In this document: positions 16,830-25,835 of the stretch, piece after piece | How positions within the stretch are numbered: position 1 is the first letter of the stretch | Layout of the letters: every line of letters starts with the position of its first letter | NCBI GenBank assembly: GCA_027920525.1 | Contig: CP115858.1 | Coordinates: forward strand, 3,968,001 to 4,032,000 | From: Chryseobacterium daecheongense | GTDB taxonomy: Bacteria > Bacteroidota > Bacteroidia > Flavobacteriales > Weeksellaceae | Length of the DNA: 64,000 bases | Direction of reading: 5' to 3' | Notes under the pieces: generated by a model | The model's input: the letters and a program-made list of their open reading frames with translations, nothing else | What the model was told of the DNA's origin: nothing | Databases searched by the model: none | Program-made: the position numbers and the translations under genes

Positions 16830-17489
16830 ATGAGAAAAAAACTGTTTTATTTCGTTATCCCTGCCGTTTTTGCTACAGCTGTTGTTGTTTCTTGTAAAAA
16901 AGACAAACCGCTTACAAGTGAAAGTAATGATGTTACGACAACAAAAGAAGGTGCTCAATATGCATTGGATACTTTAAATAGTAAAATAGAGTGGAAGGGA
17001 TATAAAGTCTTCAAATCTGAAAGTACAAGCCATTTCGGAACAATTAAGTTTGAAAGCGGTGATCTTACAGTGAAAGACGGAAAATTAGAAAGTGGAAAGT
17101 TCGTTGCTGATATGAATTCATTAACATCTGTGGATTTAAAAGATGACGCAGAGCAATTAGGAAAACTGAACGGGCATTTGAAAAGCGGGGATTTCTTTGA
17201 AGTTGAAAAATTTCCAACTGCTTCTTATGAAATTACTAAAGTTACACCGGCAGCTGAAGGTGATTATAATACTCTATTGGATGGTAATTTAACGATTAAA
17301 GGAATTACCAAGCCGCTTCAGCTTAAAGCTAATGTGTCTGTAAAAGAAGGTGAAGTAACCGTAGCTACTGAACCTAAAGATATTAAAAGAGAAGAGTTTG
17401 GTGTGAAATTCCAGGCTCCTGCTGAAAACGGAGTGATTAAAGATGAGGTAACTCTTCAGATCAACGTTAAAGCTTTAGAAAAGAAATAA
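16830..17489 (+). CDS. YceI-family lipoprotein
   Basis: 219 residues. The N-terminus is a lipoprotein signal (VFATAVVVSCKKDKP, lipidated Cys at about 22), then a linker, then the YceI lipocalin-like domain from about residue 50 (YALDTLNSKIEWKGYKVFKSESTSHFGTI). Conserved family stretches are FEVEKFPTASYEITKV and GNLTIKGITKPLQLKANV. YceI proteins bind isoprenoids or similar lipids in a beta-barrel; here it should be anchored in the outer or inner membrane. The best upstream -7 candidate (TATCTTAG near 16796) has one mismatch. Confidence 0.93.
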   Translation: MRKKLFYFVIPAVFATAVVVSCKKDKPLTSESNDVTTTKEGAQYALDTLNSKIEWKGYKVFKSESTSHFGTIKFESGDLTVKDGKLESGKFVADMNSLTSVDLKDDAEQLGKLNGHLKSGDFFEVEKFPTASYEITKVTPAAEGDYNTLLDGNLTIKGITKPLQLKANVSVKEGEVTVATEPKDIKREEFGVKFQAPAENGVIKDEVTLQINVKALEKK

Positions 17490-17521
17490 TTTTTTTATTT
17501 AAGTGAAATAAGTGATTGAAG

Positions 17522-17550
17522 TCTGCCTCTGAATAAGGGGCAGATTTTTT
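17522..17550 (+). terminator. Terminator of the YceI gene
   Basis: Stem CTGCCTCT/AGGGGCAG (one G-T pair) followed by six T. Confidence 0.8.
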
Positions 17551-17586
17551 ATGATAAAATAAGAAAGTTTTTAAACTGAAAAATCG

Positions 17587-17594
17587 TATTTTTG
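17587..17594 (+). promoter_or_regulatory. -7 promoter box of pheS
   Basis: TATTTTTG, 25 nt upstream of the pheS ATG. Confidence 0.5.
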
Positions 17595-17619
17595 CAAAAC
17601 ATTTTGAAAGGGTAAAATA

Positions 17620-18630
17620 ATGATAGAAAAGATAGAAGAACTACTCGTTGAGGTAAATAACTTCAATACTACATCTAAAGAGGAGATCGAAAATTTCCGA
17701 ATCAAGTATAATGGTAAGAAAGGAGTTCTAAACGATTTTTACGAAACATTAAAGGAAGTTCCAAACGATCAGAAGAAAGAATTCGGGCAGAAAGTGAATT
17801 CTTTAAAACAGGCTATTGCCATAAAATTAGAAGATCTGAAAAGCGCTTCTGAATCTTCCGTCGTAGTAGAGAAAGATGATCTTACAAAACCTGCTTTTCC
17901 CTTGGAGCTGGGATCGAGACATCCTATCAACCTGGTGAAGAACAGAATTATTGAGATCTTTAAATCTATTGGTTTTGCGGTAGCTGATGGACCTGAAATT
18001 GAAGACGACTGGCATAACTTTACGGCACTTAACCTTCCTGAATATCATCCGGCAAGAGATATGCAGGATACTTTCTTTATTGAACAAAATCCTGATATTC
18101 TTTTGAGGACGCATACTTCTTCAGTACAGATTCGTTATATGGAGGAAAACCAACCCCCAATAAGAATTTTATCTCCTGGAAGGGTTTTCAGAAATGAAGC
18201 GGTATCTTCCCGTTCTCATTGTATTTTCCATCAGATTGAAGGGCTATACATCGATGAAAATGTAAGCTTTGCGGATTTGAAGCAAACCATCCAGTTTTTT
18301 ACTACTGAACTTTTTGGAAAGTCCAAAATCAGAATGAGACCTTCTTATTTCCCTTTCACTGAACCTAGTGCTGAAATCGATGTGTACTGGGGATTAAACT
18401 CTGAAACGGATTATAGAATTACTAAAGGAACAGGCTGGCTGGAAATTATGGGTTGCGGTATGGTAGATCCGGCTGTTTTAAAAAATGTAAATATTGACCC
18501 GGAAAAATATTCTGGGTATGCTTTCGGAATGGGTATTGAGAGGATTGTAATGCTTCTTTATCAAATGAGCGATATCAGAATGTTCTTTGAAAACGATATC
18601 AGAACTTTAGAACAATTTAAGACACTATAG
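17620..18630 (+). CDS. pheS: Phenylalanyl-tRNA synthetase alpha subunit
   Basis: 336 residues, the bacterial PheS length. An N-terminal coiled-coil arm (about residues 1-80) binds tRNA. The class II catalytic core follows: motif 2 [22 protein letters not shown] and motif 3 [18 protein letters not shown], with [14 protein letters not shown] between. The enzyme charges tRNA-Phe together with the beta subunit, whose gene pheT is not adjacent here; the next gene runs convergently. Separation of pheS and pheT is usual in Bacteroidota. Confidence 0.98.
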   Translation: MIEKIEELLVEVNNFNTTSKEEIENFRIKYNGKKGVLNDFYETLKEVPNDQKKEFGQKVNSLKQAIAIKLEDLKSASESSVVVEKDDLTKPAFPLELGSRHPINLVKNRIIEIFKSIGFAVADGPEIEDDWHNFTALNLPEYHPARDMQDTFFIEQNPDILLRTHTSSVQIRYMEENQPPIRILSPGRVFRNEAVSSRSHCIFHQIEGLYIDENVSFADLKQTIQFFTTELFGKSKIRMRPSYFPFTEPSAEIDVYWGLNSETDYRITKGTGWLEIMGCGMVDPAVLKNVNIDPEKYSGYAFGMGIERIVMLLYQMSDIRMFFENDIRTLEQFKTL

Positions 18631-18656
18631 AAAAAGCCTCCGGTAGAGGCTTTTTT
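18631..18656. terminator. Bidirectional terminator between pheS and the DUF3108 gene
   Basis: AAAAAGCCTC and its complement around a 5-nt loop, with T runs on both strands. It serves the convergent genes on each side. Confidence 0.88.
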
Positions 18657-18674
18657 ATATTTGTTAGTGGCTTT

Positions 18675-19445
18675 TTATTTAGAAAACCTTAAGGGGTATT
18701 TTACATTTTTAAAATCGTCGATACTTGCTTTTAAAGAACCGACAGCTAATTCAGCTTTAAGTAACATAGGAACGTGATTAGCATCATTAGAAACCCACAT
18801 GGTTACTCCCTCTTTATCTTTAAATACTCTTCCACTCATTACTGACGGAACGATTTTTAAGCAATTGATGACTCCGAACTTTGTCTTTAAATTTTCGGTA
18901 CCTACAACCCTTAAACGAAAAGGAAACATTTCATCATCAATCCAAACATTCATATTAATTACCGTACCCACTTTAAGCTCCGTCTGGCTTTGGCTTCTGA
19001 GATAATAAAAACAGGAAAGCATATCCTGTATTCCTTTTACAGACTTGATTACTTTGGAGCCGTTAGCCGGTGTTTTTTTATCCGTCAGGATCAGTGTATT
19101 GTTGTCATGGTTGAACACAGTTTCAAAATGTTGGCGATAGCTTCCTTCTTTTACATTTCGAACGTAGAAACTGGGAAGTCCCGTCTGTATATCAATGAAA
19201 CTCTCATAAAGATCATCCACTTTAAAAAAAGCTTTTACAGCACCGGAGGTTTGTCCCGTTCCTTTTACATAGAGGTGGGGAGCTCCTTTGTAAGTTGTTT
19301 TTTGAGTTGTAAGCGTTGCATTTCCGGCAGTTAGTATTCCGTAATGAATCCTGAAAGTAATAGATTCGCCATCTGCTATATTATCAATCTGGCCAAAACC
19401 GAGAAAGAATACGAATAATGCAATGATATTGAGAATTTTCTTCAT
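18675..19445 (-). CDS. DUF3108 secreted protein
   Basis: 256 residues with a signal peptide (MKKILNIIALFVFFLGFGQ). The mature part matches the DUF3108 pattern: SITFRIHYGILTAGNATL at the start, then VKAFFKVDDLYESFID, LSCFYYLRSQSQTELKVGTVINMNVWIDDE, and the terminal VTMWVSNDANHVPMLLKAELAVGSLKASI. DUF3108 proteins have a lipocalin-like/ LolA-like beta fold and are envelope proteins of unknown role. Monocistronic with its own -7 box. Confidence 0.88.
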   Translation of the reverse strand: MKKILNIIALFVFFLGFGQIDNIADGESITFRIHYGILTAGNATLTTQKTTYKGAPHLYVKGTGQTSGAVKAFFKVDDLYESFIDIQTGLPSFYVRNVKEGSYRQHFETVFNHDNNTLILTDKKTPANGSKVIKSVKGIQDMLSCFYYLRSQSQTELKVGTVINMNVWIDDEMFPFRLRVVGTENLKTKFGVINCLKIVPSVMSGRVFKDKEGVTMWVSNDANHVPMLLKAELAVGSLKASIDDFKNVKYPLRFSK

Positions 19446-19470
19446 AATATGGTTTTTACAAAAACGCTGC

Positions 19471-19478
19471 CAAAATTA
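19471..19478 (-). promoter_or_regulatory. -7 promoter box of the DUF3108 gene
   Basis: TAATTTTG (minus strand), 25 nt upstream of the ATG at 19445. Confidence 0.5.
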
Positions 19479-19560
19479 AAATTTTTCTATTTTACCCGTT
19501 ATTTGATAAATCTCAGGTTTTTATTTAGACTCAATTAAATCAGCTTCGCGTTAAAATTAG

Positions 19561-19568
19561 TAAATTTG
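19561..19568 (+). promoter_or_regulatory. -7 promoter box of the ferredoxin reductase gene
   Basis: TAAATTTG, 27 nt upstream of the ATG at 19596; it overlaps the alternative start at 19566 and rules it out. Confidence 0.6.
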
Positions 19569-19595
19569 CAGTTATATGTAAAATTAAATTTTATT

Positions 19596-20651
19596 ATGAT
19601 TACTACCGACATATTGATTATAGGAGCCGGACCAACTGGACTTTTCGCAGTGTTTGAAGCAGGTTTGCTTAAAATGAAATGCCATATTATAGATGCACTT
19701 CCACAACCAGGAGGTCAGCTTGCCGAGCTTTATCCTAAAAAGCCTATTTTCGATATTCCGGGTTATCCTTCGGTAAATGCCGGTGATCTGGTAGATAATT
19801 TAATGGAGCAGATCAAGCAGTTTCAACCTGGGTTTACTTTAGGCGAAACGGCGGTTACGCTTACAAAAGTAGATGAGGAATGGTTTGAGGTTGTTACGAA
19901 TAAAGGAACGGTTCACAGAGCGAAAGCGGTTGCTATTGCCGGTGGATTAGGAACTTTTGAGCCAAGGAAGCCTACCATCGAAAATATTGCAGATTACGAA
20001 GAAAAAGGTGTTGAATATTTTGTTAAGGAGCCTGAACACTTCAGAAATAAAAAAGTGGTTATTGCAGGAGGTGGAGATTCAGCATTGGATTGGAGTATTT
20101 TCTTATCTAACGTTGCCAGTGAAGTGACTTTGATCCATAGAAGAAATGAATTCAGGGGAGCATTGGATTCCGTAGAAAAAGTTCAGGATTTAAAGAACCA
20201 GGGAAAAATAAAATTAATTACCCCTGCCGAGGTTACTGCAATAAAAGGAGAAGGAAAAGTTTCAGCGATCACCGTTCAGGTAGATGGTGAAGAAGCTCAT
20301 GATATTGAAACTGATTATTTTATTCCTTTATTCGGTTTAACTCCAAAGTTAGGAGATATTGCTAACTGGGGGCTGAATATTGAAAAGAATGCCATCGTTG
20401 TAAACAATGCGCTGGATTATCAGACAAATATTGACGGAGTTTACGCTATTGGTGATATTAATACATATCCGGGTAAATTAAAATTGATCTTATGTGGTTT
20501 CCATGAAGCAACATTAATGTGTCAAAGTGTTTATAACAGATTGAACCCTGGGAAAAAATATGTTCTTAAATATACTACTGTGAGTGGAGTAGACGGGTTC
20601 GACGGAAGCCGTAAAGAAGCAGAAAAAGCAGTTGTGAAAAAAATTGACTAA
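19596..20651 (+). CDS. Ferredoxin/flavodoxin-NADP+ reductase, thioredoxin-reductase-like type
   Basis: 351 residues from MITTDILIIGAGPTGLFAVF. The FAD-binding GxGxxG is at the start, PQPGGQLAELYPKKPIFDIPG follows, and KKVVIAGGGDSALDW is the NADPH Rossmann motif. The CxxC of true thioredoxin reductases is absent, which marks the YumC-type ferredoxin-NADP+ reductases. The terminal DGVYAIGDINTYPGKLKLILCGFHEATLM is typical. It moves electrons between NADPH and a ferredoxin; the gene 12 nt downstream encodes a 2Fe-2S ferredoxin, its likely partner. Confidence 0.95.
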   Translation: MITTDILIIGAGPTGLFAVFEAGLLKMKCHIIDALPQPGGQLAELYPKKPIFDIPGYPSVNAGDLVDNLMEQIKQFQPGFTLGETAVTLTKVDEEWFEVVTNKGTVHRAKAVAIAGGLGTFEPRKPTIENIADYEEKGVEYFVKEPEHFRNKKVVIAGGGDSALDWSIFLSNVASEVTLIHRRNEFRGALDSVEKVQDLKNQGKIKLITPAEVTAIKGEGKVSAITVQVDGEEAHDIETDYFIPLFGLTPKLGDIANWGLNIEKNAIVVNNALDYQTNIDGVYAIGDINTYPGKLKLILCGFHEATLMCQSVYNRLNPGKKYVLKYTTVSGVDGFDGSRKEAEKAVVKKID

Positions 20652-20663
20652 TTTTGCAAAATT

Positions 20664-20993
20664 ATGTCAGATATCAATATAAAAATTACCGATAGGGAAG
20701 GTGTAACGCACGATGTTATTGCGCCAACGGATATGTCTATGAATTTAATGGAAGTTATCCGTTCTTATGAATTAGCAGAAGAAGGAACAATCGGTGTTTG
20801 TGGAGGAATGGCTATGTGTGCTTCCTGCCAGGTGTATGTGATCAATGATCCGGGCTTAACTGAAATGGGAGATGAAGAAGATGCTATGTTAGCTGAAGCT
20901 TTCCATGTGAAGGAAAACAGCAGATTAGGATGTCAGCTGCACATCGTGGAAGACATGGAAGGGCTGGAAGTAGAGATTGCTCCTTATCCTTAG
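20664..20993 (+). CDS. 2Fe-2S ferredoxin (adrenodoxin-like)
   Basis: 109 residues. The cluster ligands are in CGGMAMCASC (spacing C-x5-C-x2-C) and RLGCQLHI, the adrenodoxin/vertebrate-type arrangement rather than the plant type. MNLMEVIRSYELAEEGTIGVCGG precedes the cluster. It is a soluble one-electron carrier, and it lies 12 nt behind a ferredoxin-NADP+ reductase gene and ahead of a strong terminator, so the pair forms an operon. Confidence 0.95.
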   Translation: MSDINIKITDREGVTHDVIAPTDMSMNLMEVIRSYELAEEGTIGVCGGMAMCASCQVYVINDPGLTEMGDEEDAMLAEAFHVKENSRLGCQLHIVEDMEGLEVEIAPYP

Positions 20994-21014
20994 AAAATTT
21001 TTAACTTAAAATAT

Positions 21015-21048
21015 AAAAGTCCTGAAATTTTTTTTCAGGACTTTTTTT
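21015..21048 (+). terminator. Terminator of the reductase-ferredoxin operon
   Basis: 13-bp perfect arms (AAAAGTCCTGAAA and complement) with a T-rich tail. Confidence 0.88.
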
Positions 21049-21172
21049 ATGTATTGGAAAATTTAGAATTCCCGGATAGCATACGTATACTGTATCTTTG
21101 AATTGTATTTTCCTGCTGATGAAATCATGTGGAACCTATGGACTCCACATGACTGATTATTACTTTGAATAA

Positions 21173-22618
21173 TTATTTCTGAGGAATATTCGCTAAAATT
21201 TCTTTCAGGAAACTCCAGAATTTTTGTGTTGAAGGGATATTGGCCTTTTCATCAGGAGAGTGGGCTCCTCTGATGGTAGGTCCAAAGCTTACCATTTCCA
21301 TTTCCGGATAGTTAGCACCGATGATCCCACATTCCAGACCTGCATGGCAAGCTACTACATGAGGCTTTTCAGTGAATTTTTCGGTATAGATCTTTTCCAT
21401 GAGCTGAACGATTTCAGATCCGGGTTTTGGTTTCCATCCGGGATAAGAGCCACTGAATTCTACCTGCATTCCTGCCAGTTCAGAAACTGATTTTAACTGT
21501 TCTGCCACAGCATATTTAGTTGAGTCAACTGAAGATCTTGACAAGTTTAATATTTTTAAATTTCCACCTTTAAGTTCTACTCTTGCCACATTGTTGGACG
21601 TTTCTACAAGATCTTTTACATCCGGACTCATTCTGTAAACACCATTGTGAAGAGATTTTAGGACTAAAATAACCTTTTTAGAATCTTCTTCAGACAGGGC
21701 TTTATCAGAGCTTGTTGAATTTTCTATATTGATCTGAAGACCTGGCTCAACAGTTGCAAATTCTTCTAAAATTTCTTTTTTAAGACCATTGGTTAGCTCC
21801 TCAATAAACTCATTGGCATTTCTTACAGAGATAATAGCTACTGCTTCTCTTGGGATCGCATTCCTTAAACCACCACCATCAATTGAAATTAATTGTACAT
21901 TTTCTTTTGGTAAACCGCTGTAAAGCAATCTTCCCAAAATAATATTGGAATTCCCGAAACCTTTATGGATATCCATTCCCGAGTGACCTCCCTGTAGTCC
22001 TTTGATTTCAATTCTTACAATTTGTCCTTTCGCTGCGTCAAGCTCATAGTTTTGAGTGATAGTAACATCTATTCCTCCTGCACAGCCGATATCAATCTCA
22101 TCATCTTCCTCGGTGTCAAGATTCAATAGGATCTGTCCGGTAAGCTGTCCTGGCTTTAACCCAAGAGCTCCGGTCATTCCTGTTTCTTCATCAATGGTAA
22201 AAAGTGCTTCTAAATCCGGATGCGGAATGTCTGAACTTTCTAAAATAGACATGATCGTAGCTACACCTAAACCATTATCTGCTCCTAATGTAGTTCCTTT
22301 TGCTCTTACCCAGTCTCCGTCAACTTCCATTTTGATACCTTCTGTATCAAAATCAAAATTAACATCACTGTTTTTCTGACAAACCATATCCAAATGTGAT
22401 TGTAATACAATCGATTTACGGTTTTCCATTCCTGCTGTTGCAGGTTTTTTAATAATAACATTTCCTACTTCATCTACTGTTGTGGGTAATCCCAGACTTT
22501 CACCAAATCCTTTAATAAATGCGATTACTTTTTCTTCTTTTTTTGAAGGTCTTGGAACAGCATTTAATTTGGAGAAATTCTTCCAGATAATCTGCGGTTC
22601 TATATTGGATAATTCCAT
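21173..22618 (-). CDS. pepD: Aminoacyl-histidine dipeptidase (M20 family)
   Basis: 481 residues from MELSNIEPQIIWKNF. M20 metal-ligand motifs are in order: VLQSHLDMVCQK (His), TLGADNGLGVAT (bridging Asp), TIDEETGMTGA (catalytic Glu pair), LNLDTEEDDEIDIGCAGG and, near the C-terminus, CHAGLECGIIGANYP; the terminal GAHSPDEKANI provides the last His. PepD cleaves Xaa-His dipeptides such as carnosine and feeds amino-acid salvage in the cytoplasm. I chose the ATG at 22618; the -7 box at 22635-22642 overlaps the upstream alternative. Confidence 0.95.
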   Translation of the reverse strand: MELSNIEPQIIWKNFSKLNAVPRPSKKEEKVIAFIKGFGESLGLPTTVDEVGNVIIKKPATAGMENRKSIVLQSHLDMVCQKNSDVNFDFDTEGIKMEVDGDWVRAKGTTLGADNGLGVATIMSILESSDIPHPDLEALFTIDEETGMTGALGLKPGQLTGQILLNLDTEEDDEIDIGCAGGIDVTITQNYELDAAKGQIVRIEIKGLQGGHSGMDIHKGFGNSNIILGRLLYSGLPKENVQLISIDGGGLRNAIPREAVAIISVRNANEFIEELTNGLKKEILEEFATVEPGLQINIENSTSSDKALSEEDSKKVILVLKSLHNGVYRMSPDVKDLVETSNNVARVELKGGNLKILNLSRSSVDSTKYAVAEQLKSVSELAGMQVEFSGSYPGWKPKPGSEIVQLMEKIYTEKFTEKPHVVACHAGLECGIIGANYPEMEMVSFGPTIRGAHSPDEKANIPSTQKFWSFLKEILANIPQK

Positions 22619-22634
22619 AAAATTTATTTTTATC

Positions 22635-22642
22635 AAAATTAC
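22635..22642 (-). promoter_or_regulatory. -7 promoter box of pepD
   Basis: TAATTTTG (minus strand), 16 nt upstream of the ATG at 22618. Confidence 0.5.
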
Positions 22643-22647
22643 GAATA

Positions 22648-22675
22648 AAAAATGCTCCCGTAAATTCGGGAGCAG
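22648..22675 (-). terminator. Terminator of the lipoprotein/LURP-one operon
   Basis: 8-bp arms (TGCTCCCG and complement) with a T run on the minus strand. Confidence 0.82.
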
Positions 22676-22726
22676 TCTTTTTTATTTTGGAGAGGAAAAT
22701 TTTTGAAAAGCGGAATTACAGAATGA

Positions 22727-23215
22727 TTAGCACCCACATTCTCCATAAATAGGCAATGTGATGACAGTTCCGTCAGGTTTTTCAATGGTTATGGTCCCTT
22801 CAAATAATAGAGCTTCTTCCCCTTTGATTTTTTTACCTTTTACGGATATTTTATAATCGTCATTTTCTATTTCTTTGGTTAGAAGTTCATCAGCTTCCAT
22901 ATCGCTGGATGAGATCAGGTTCATGGCTAATCTTTTTCCGTCCAGTTTCATGTAAGCTGTTTTTCCTGCATCATCAGCATAGATGTACTTTTCCGCTTCG
23001 AAATCAGCTTTGCTTTTTGCAAAGTAACATGAGCATTCTTTAATCTCCTTGGGGAAGGCTATCGTTTCAACCAGGATTTTTCCTGAACTCTCCACTTTTG
23101 CAGAATCCTGAACAATATTCAGTGAATCTTTGGGAGTGGTTGTTAAAACGTTTGGTTGTTCTTTTTTACAAGCTACTACCAAGAGTGCTGAAAAGATAAT
23201 AATAAGGTATTTCAT
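22727..23215 (-). CDS. Lipoprotein of unknown function
   Basis: 162 residues with a lipoprotein signal (MKYLIIIFSALLVVACKKEQ, lipidated Cys16). After a Ser/Thr-rich linker, CSCYFAKSKADFEAEKYIYADDAGKTAYMKLDGKRLAM and an ISVKGKKIKGEEALLFEGTITI segment suggest a small beta domain; the protein ends in ECGC, and the CSC/CGC cysteines could form disulfides. I do not recognise a family. It lies 20 nt after the LURP-one-like gene and is probably co-transcribed with it. Confidence 0.72.
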   Translation of the reverse strand: MKYLIIIFSALLVVACKKEQPNVLTTTPKDSLNIVQDSAKVESSGKILVETIAFPKEIKECSCYFAKSKADFEAEKYIYADDAGKTAYMKLDGKRLAMNLISSSDMEADELLTKEIENDDYKISVKGKKIKGEEALLFEGTITIEKPDGTVITLPIYGECGC

Positions 23216-23235
23216 TGTTTGTGGTTTTAATGCAT

Positions 23236-23841
23236 TTATCCTCTGGCTCTTTCAAGCAGAACCATCATTAATAAAGAAAGTATAACCAGACTTTCGTCCT
23301 CATCATCTATATCGATCATTCTGTCTAGCTGGAATCTTCTGCCAAAAAATGAAGGCATCTTTTTTAATTTAAAATATTCTTTTCCATCCACGCCTCTTAC
23401 CGTGTAAGCAGGATTTAAGAAATATCCGGTAAACATACCGATGATCGGAATTTCACTTACCATCCCGTCGAAGAATTTTGTCCATGCATTATCTTCCGTT
23501 ACTGTAAATTTAGGCTGATCATTTGCGTCCAGGATATTATAAGTTGACTTCCAGAGTGAACGCATTCCTTTTCTTGCCAGCCTTCCGAAGTTTTTTTTAT
23601 CAACAAGATCATTTAAAGAGTAGGATGCATTAAAATCGATCCACTTATTGGCTTGTATCCTGAAAAGCTCCTTAGATTTGCTTTCATCATTAAAGACAAT
23701 AACATCTTCCTTTAGCTTAAACATTTTTTGGCGAACATACGCCACATAGTTCCCGTTTCTGTCTGTAATATTAAAATCACTGGCTAATGTTGTGATTTTG
23801 AATTTGAAATCCAGAGGATAATTAAGGTTGTTAAGAATCAT
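23236..23841 (-). CDS. LURP-one-related / tubby-C-like protein
   Basis: 201 residues. The layout (YPLDFKFKITTLASDFNITDRNGNYVAYVRQKMFKLKEDVIVFND, then LWKSTYNILDANDQPKFTVTEDN, then a hydrophobic middle and YTVRGVDGKEYFKLKK) matches the LURP-one-related family, a tubby-like beta-barrel with a buried helix. The bacterial members are uncharacterised; phosphoinositide-type scramblase folds are their nearest structural relatives. A -7 box lies 26 nt upstream. The function is unknown. Confidence 0.78.
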   Translation of the reverse strand: MILNNLNYPLDFKFKITTLASDFNITDRNGNYVAYVRQKMFKLKEDVIVFNDESKSKELFRIQANKWIDFNASYSLNDLVDKKNFGRLARKGMRSLWKSTYNILDANDQPKFTVTEDNAWTKFFDGMVSEIPIIGMFTGYFLNPAYTVRGVDGKEYFKLKKMPSFFGRRFQLDRMIDIDDEDESLVILSLLMMVLLERARG

Positions 23842-23867
23842 TTAGTTTATTTTTTTCATATATTTTC

Positions 23868-23875
23868 CAAAGATA
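23868..23875 (-). promoter_or_regulatory. -7 promoter box of the LURP-one-like gene
   Basis: TATCTTTG (minus strand), 26 nt upstream of the ATG at 23841. Confidence 0.5.
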
Positions 23876-23940
23876 TATCTTTTATTGGAGAAGGAGATGA
23901 TTTATGCTTGAGAAAGCCCTATAGACTCATCTTTTTATAT

Positions 23941-23948
23941 TATTTTTG
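23941..23948 (+). promoter_or_regulatory. -7 promoter box of recR
   Basis: TATTTTTG, only 9 nt upstream of the recR ATG; the leader would be very short or absent. Confidence 0.5.
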
Positions 23949-23957
23949 TAAGTAATT

Positions 23958-24569
23958 ATGGATTATCCAAGTAAAGTTTTGGCAAAAGCTGTGGATGAGA
24001 TTTCAGGACTTCCCGGAATTGGCAGGAAAACAGCTTTGCGTCTGGCGCTTCATTTATTAAAACAGCCCAATTCCAGGGCAGTTGGTCTCGGCAATTCTCT
24101 TATCAGTTTAGTTAATGATATAAAATACTGTAAGGAATGTCATAATTTTTCGGATTTTGATGTTTGCGAAATCTGCAGCAGTTCCAAAAGAAGTGATGAG
24201 GTGATTTGTATAGTAGAGGATGTACGGGATGTTATTGCTATTGAAAATACAGGAAAATACACAGGGAAATATCTGATTCTGGGAGGTAAGATTTCTCCTA
24301 TGGAAGGAATCGGTCCGAATCAGCTTAATATTCCAAGCATTGAAAGGAAATTGAATACAGGGCTGGTCAAAGAATTTATTTTTGCTTTGAGCGCAACCAT
24401 GGAAGGGGACACCACAGCGTATTATATTTATAAGAAATTTAAAAATTTCAATGTAAGTTTTTCAAGCATTGCCAGAGGGATTTCAGTAGGGGATGAACTT
24501 GAGTATGCGGATGAGATTTCTTTGGGCAGGTCCATTATCAACAGGCTTCCTTATAACGAAAAGGATTAA
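23958..24569 (+). CDS. recR: Recombination mediator RecR
   Basis: 203 residues, normal for RecR. The helix-hairpin-helix is LPGIGRKTALRLALHLL, the four-cysteine zinc finger is YCKECHNFSDFDVCEICSS, and the Toprim domain begins ICIVEDVRDVIAIENTGKYTGKYLILGG. With RecF/RecO it loads RecA on gapped DNA. The stop is 2 nt before the start of a glycosyltransferase gene, so the two are co-transcribed. Confidence 0.97.
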   Translation: MDYPSKVLAKAVDEISGLPGIGRKTALRLALHLLKQPNSRAVGLGNSLISLVNDIKYCKECHNFSDFDVCEICSSSKRSDEVICIVEDVRDVIAIENTGKYTGKYLILGGKISPMEGIGPNQLNIPSIERKLNTGLVKEFIFALSATMEGDTTAYYIYKKFKNFNVSFSSIARGISVGDELEYADEISLGRSIINRLPYNEKD

Positions 24570-24571
24570 AA

Positions 24572-25411
24572 ATGAATACCAGGCTCTCAATAATAATTGT
24601 TAATTATAACGTTACCCAGTTACTTCGGAATTGCCTTTTATCCATTAAAAAATATGTAAAAGAAGTTCCCTATGAAGTCATCATTATTGACAATGCTTCT
24701 ACAGACACCTCATGGCGAAATCTGATAGAAGAATTTCCGGGTTTTCATTTTATCGCTTCCGAAAGTAATGATGGTTTTTCAAAAGCCAATAATACAGCTA
24801 TAAAAAGGGCAGTGGGAGATTATGTTCTGATCCTCAATCCTGACACCGAACTTGAAGGCTGTTATATGGATGAGATTTTAGATTTTGCAGATGCTCAGCC
24901 TGACTTTGGGTGTCTGGGAGTGAGAATGCATGATGCAAAAGGCGCATTTTTACCGGAAAGCAAACGTTCGGTTCCGGATATGTTCAATTCCTTCGAAAAG
25001 TTATTTGTGAATTTTAAGAATAACAATTCAAAATCCTATTATCGGAATGACATTGATGAAAATGCAATTGATAAGGTGGAAGTGATCACCGGTGCATTTT
25101 TTCTTGTTAAGAGAGAGGTTTATGAAAGAGTAGGCGGCCTGGATGAAGCTTATTTCATGTATGGTGAAGATATCGATTTATGTTATACCTTACTTAGGAA
25201 TGGCTTTACGAATTACTATTATGGTAAAGCTTCAATATTGCACTATAAAGGAGAAAGTACGGTAAAAAATGAGCTCTATCTCGAGCGCTTTTATGGGGCT
25301 ATGCAGATTTTTATCAGTAAATATTACAAGGAATCGAAGCCTTTGCAGTATTCATTTTTAAAAGCAGGCTTAAGGCTCCGGCACAAAATAGAAAAGATCA
25401 AATTAAAATAA
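24572..25411 (+). CDS. Glycosyltransferase family 2
   Basis: 279 residues with the GT-A fold: LSIIIVNYNVTQLLRNCLLSI at the start, VIIIDNASTDTSW, GFSKANNTAIKRA, and the metal-binding ILNPDTELEG. The acceptor half shows GAFFLVKREVYERVGGLDEAYFMYGEDIDLCYTLLRNG, typical of rhamnosyl- and similar transferases of cell-surface polysaccharides. It belongs to the inner-membrane face in glycan assembly; donor and acceptor are unknown. It sits 2 nt after recR, with a bidirectional terminator after it. Confidence 0.92.
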   Translation: MNTRLSIIIVNYNVTQLLRNCLLSIKKYVKEVPYEVIIIDNASTDTSWRNLIEEFPGFHFIASESNDGFSKANNTAIKRAVGDYVLILNPDTELEGCYMDEILDFADAQPDFGCLGVRMHDAKGAFLPESKRSVPDMFNSFEKLFVNFKNNNSKSYYRNDIDENAIDKVEVITGAFFLVKREVYERVGGLDEAYFMYGEDIDLCYTLLRNGFTNYYYGKASILHYKGESTVKNELYLERFYGAMQIFISKYYKESKPLQYSFLKAGLRLRHKIEKIKLK

Positions 25412-25437
25412 AAAGCAACTCAATTGAGTTGCTTTTT
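25411..25437. terminator. Bidirectional terminator between glycosyltransferase gene and secG
   Basis: AAAAGCAACTC and complement around AATT, with T runs on both strands, between convergent genes. Confidence 0.88.
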
Positions 25438-25460
25438 TAATATGTAAAAATAGTATTTGC

Positions 25461-25811
25461 TTATTTAGCAGGAGTAACAGGAGCCTGAGCTGGTGCTGTT
25501 GTTTGAGAAGCCGGAGCAGATTGTTTTGCAGGAGCTTCTTTTTTAACAGGTTGCTGAACCGGAGCCGTTTGTGATGGCTTTCCTGTGATTACAACACTGA
25601 TAAGAATAAGAACAATGATTGTCGCTCCCAAGGTCCATGTTGCTTTTTCCATAAAGTCGTTGGTTCTTTGTACTCCGAATTGCGCAGATGAAGCACCTCC
25701 GAAGGTACTGGAAAGGCCTCCTCCTTTAGGATTTTGAGCCATAACGATAATTACCAGTAAAACACTAGCAATCATAACAAGAACCATCAATAGTATAAAT
25801 ATAGAATCCAT
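25461..25811 (-). CDS. secG: Preprotein translocase subunit SecG
   Basis: 116 residues from MDSIFILLMVLVMIASVLLV. Two membrane helices flank the conserved MAQNPKGGGLSSTFGG loop of SecG. The last about 35 residues are a Lys/Ala/Pro/Gln-rich tail (QQPVKKEAPAKQSAPAS), a common Bacteroidota extension. SecG aids SecYE in protein export. The ORF could extend 18 codons upstream, but the promoter at 25836-25866 lies inside that extension, so I chose the ATG at 25811. Confidence 0.93.
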   Translation of the reverse strand: MDSIFILLMVLVMIASVLLVIIVMAQNPKGGGLSSTFGGASSAQFGVQRTNDFMEKATWTLGATIIVLILISVVITGKPSQTAPVQQPVKKEAPAKQSAPASQTTAPAQAPVTPAK

Positions 25812-25835
25812 TAATTTGATATCTTTTTGAATGGG

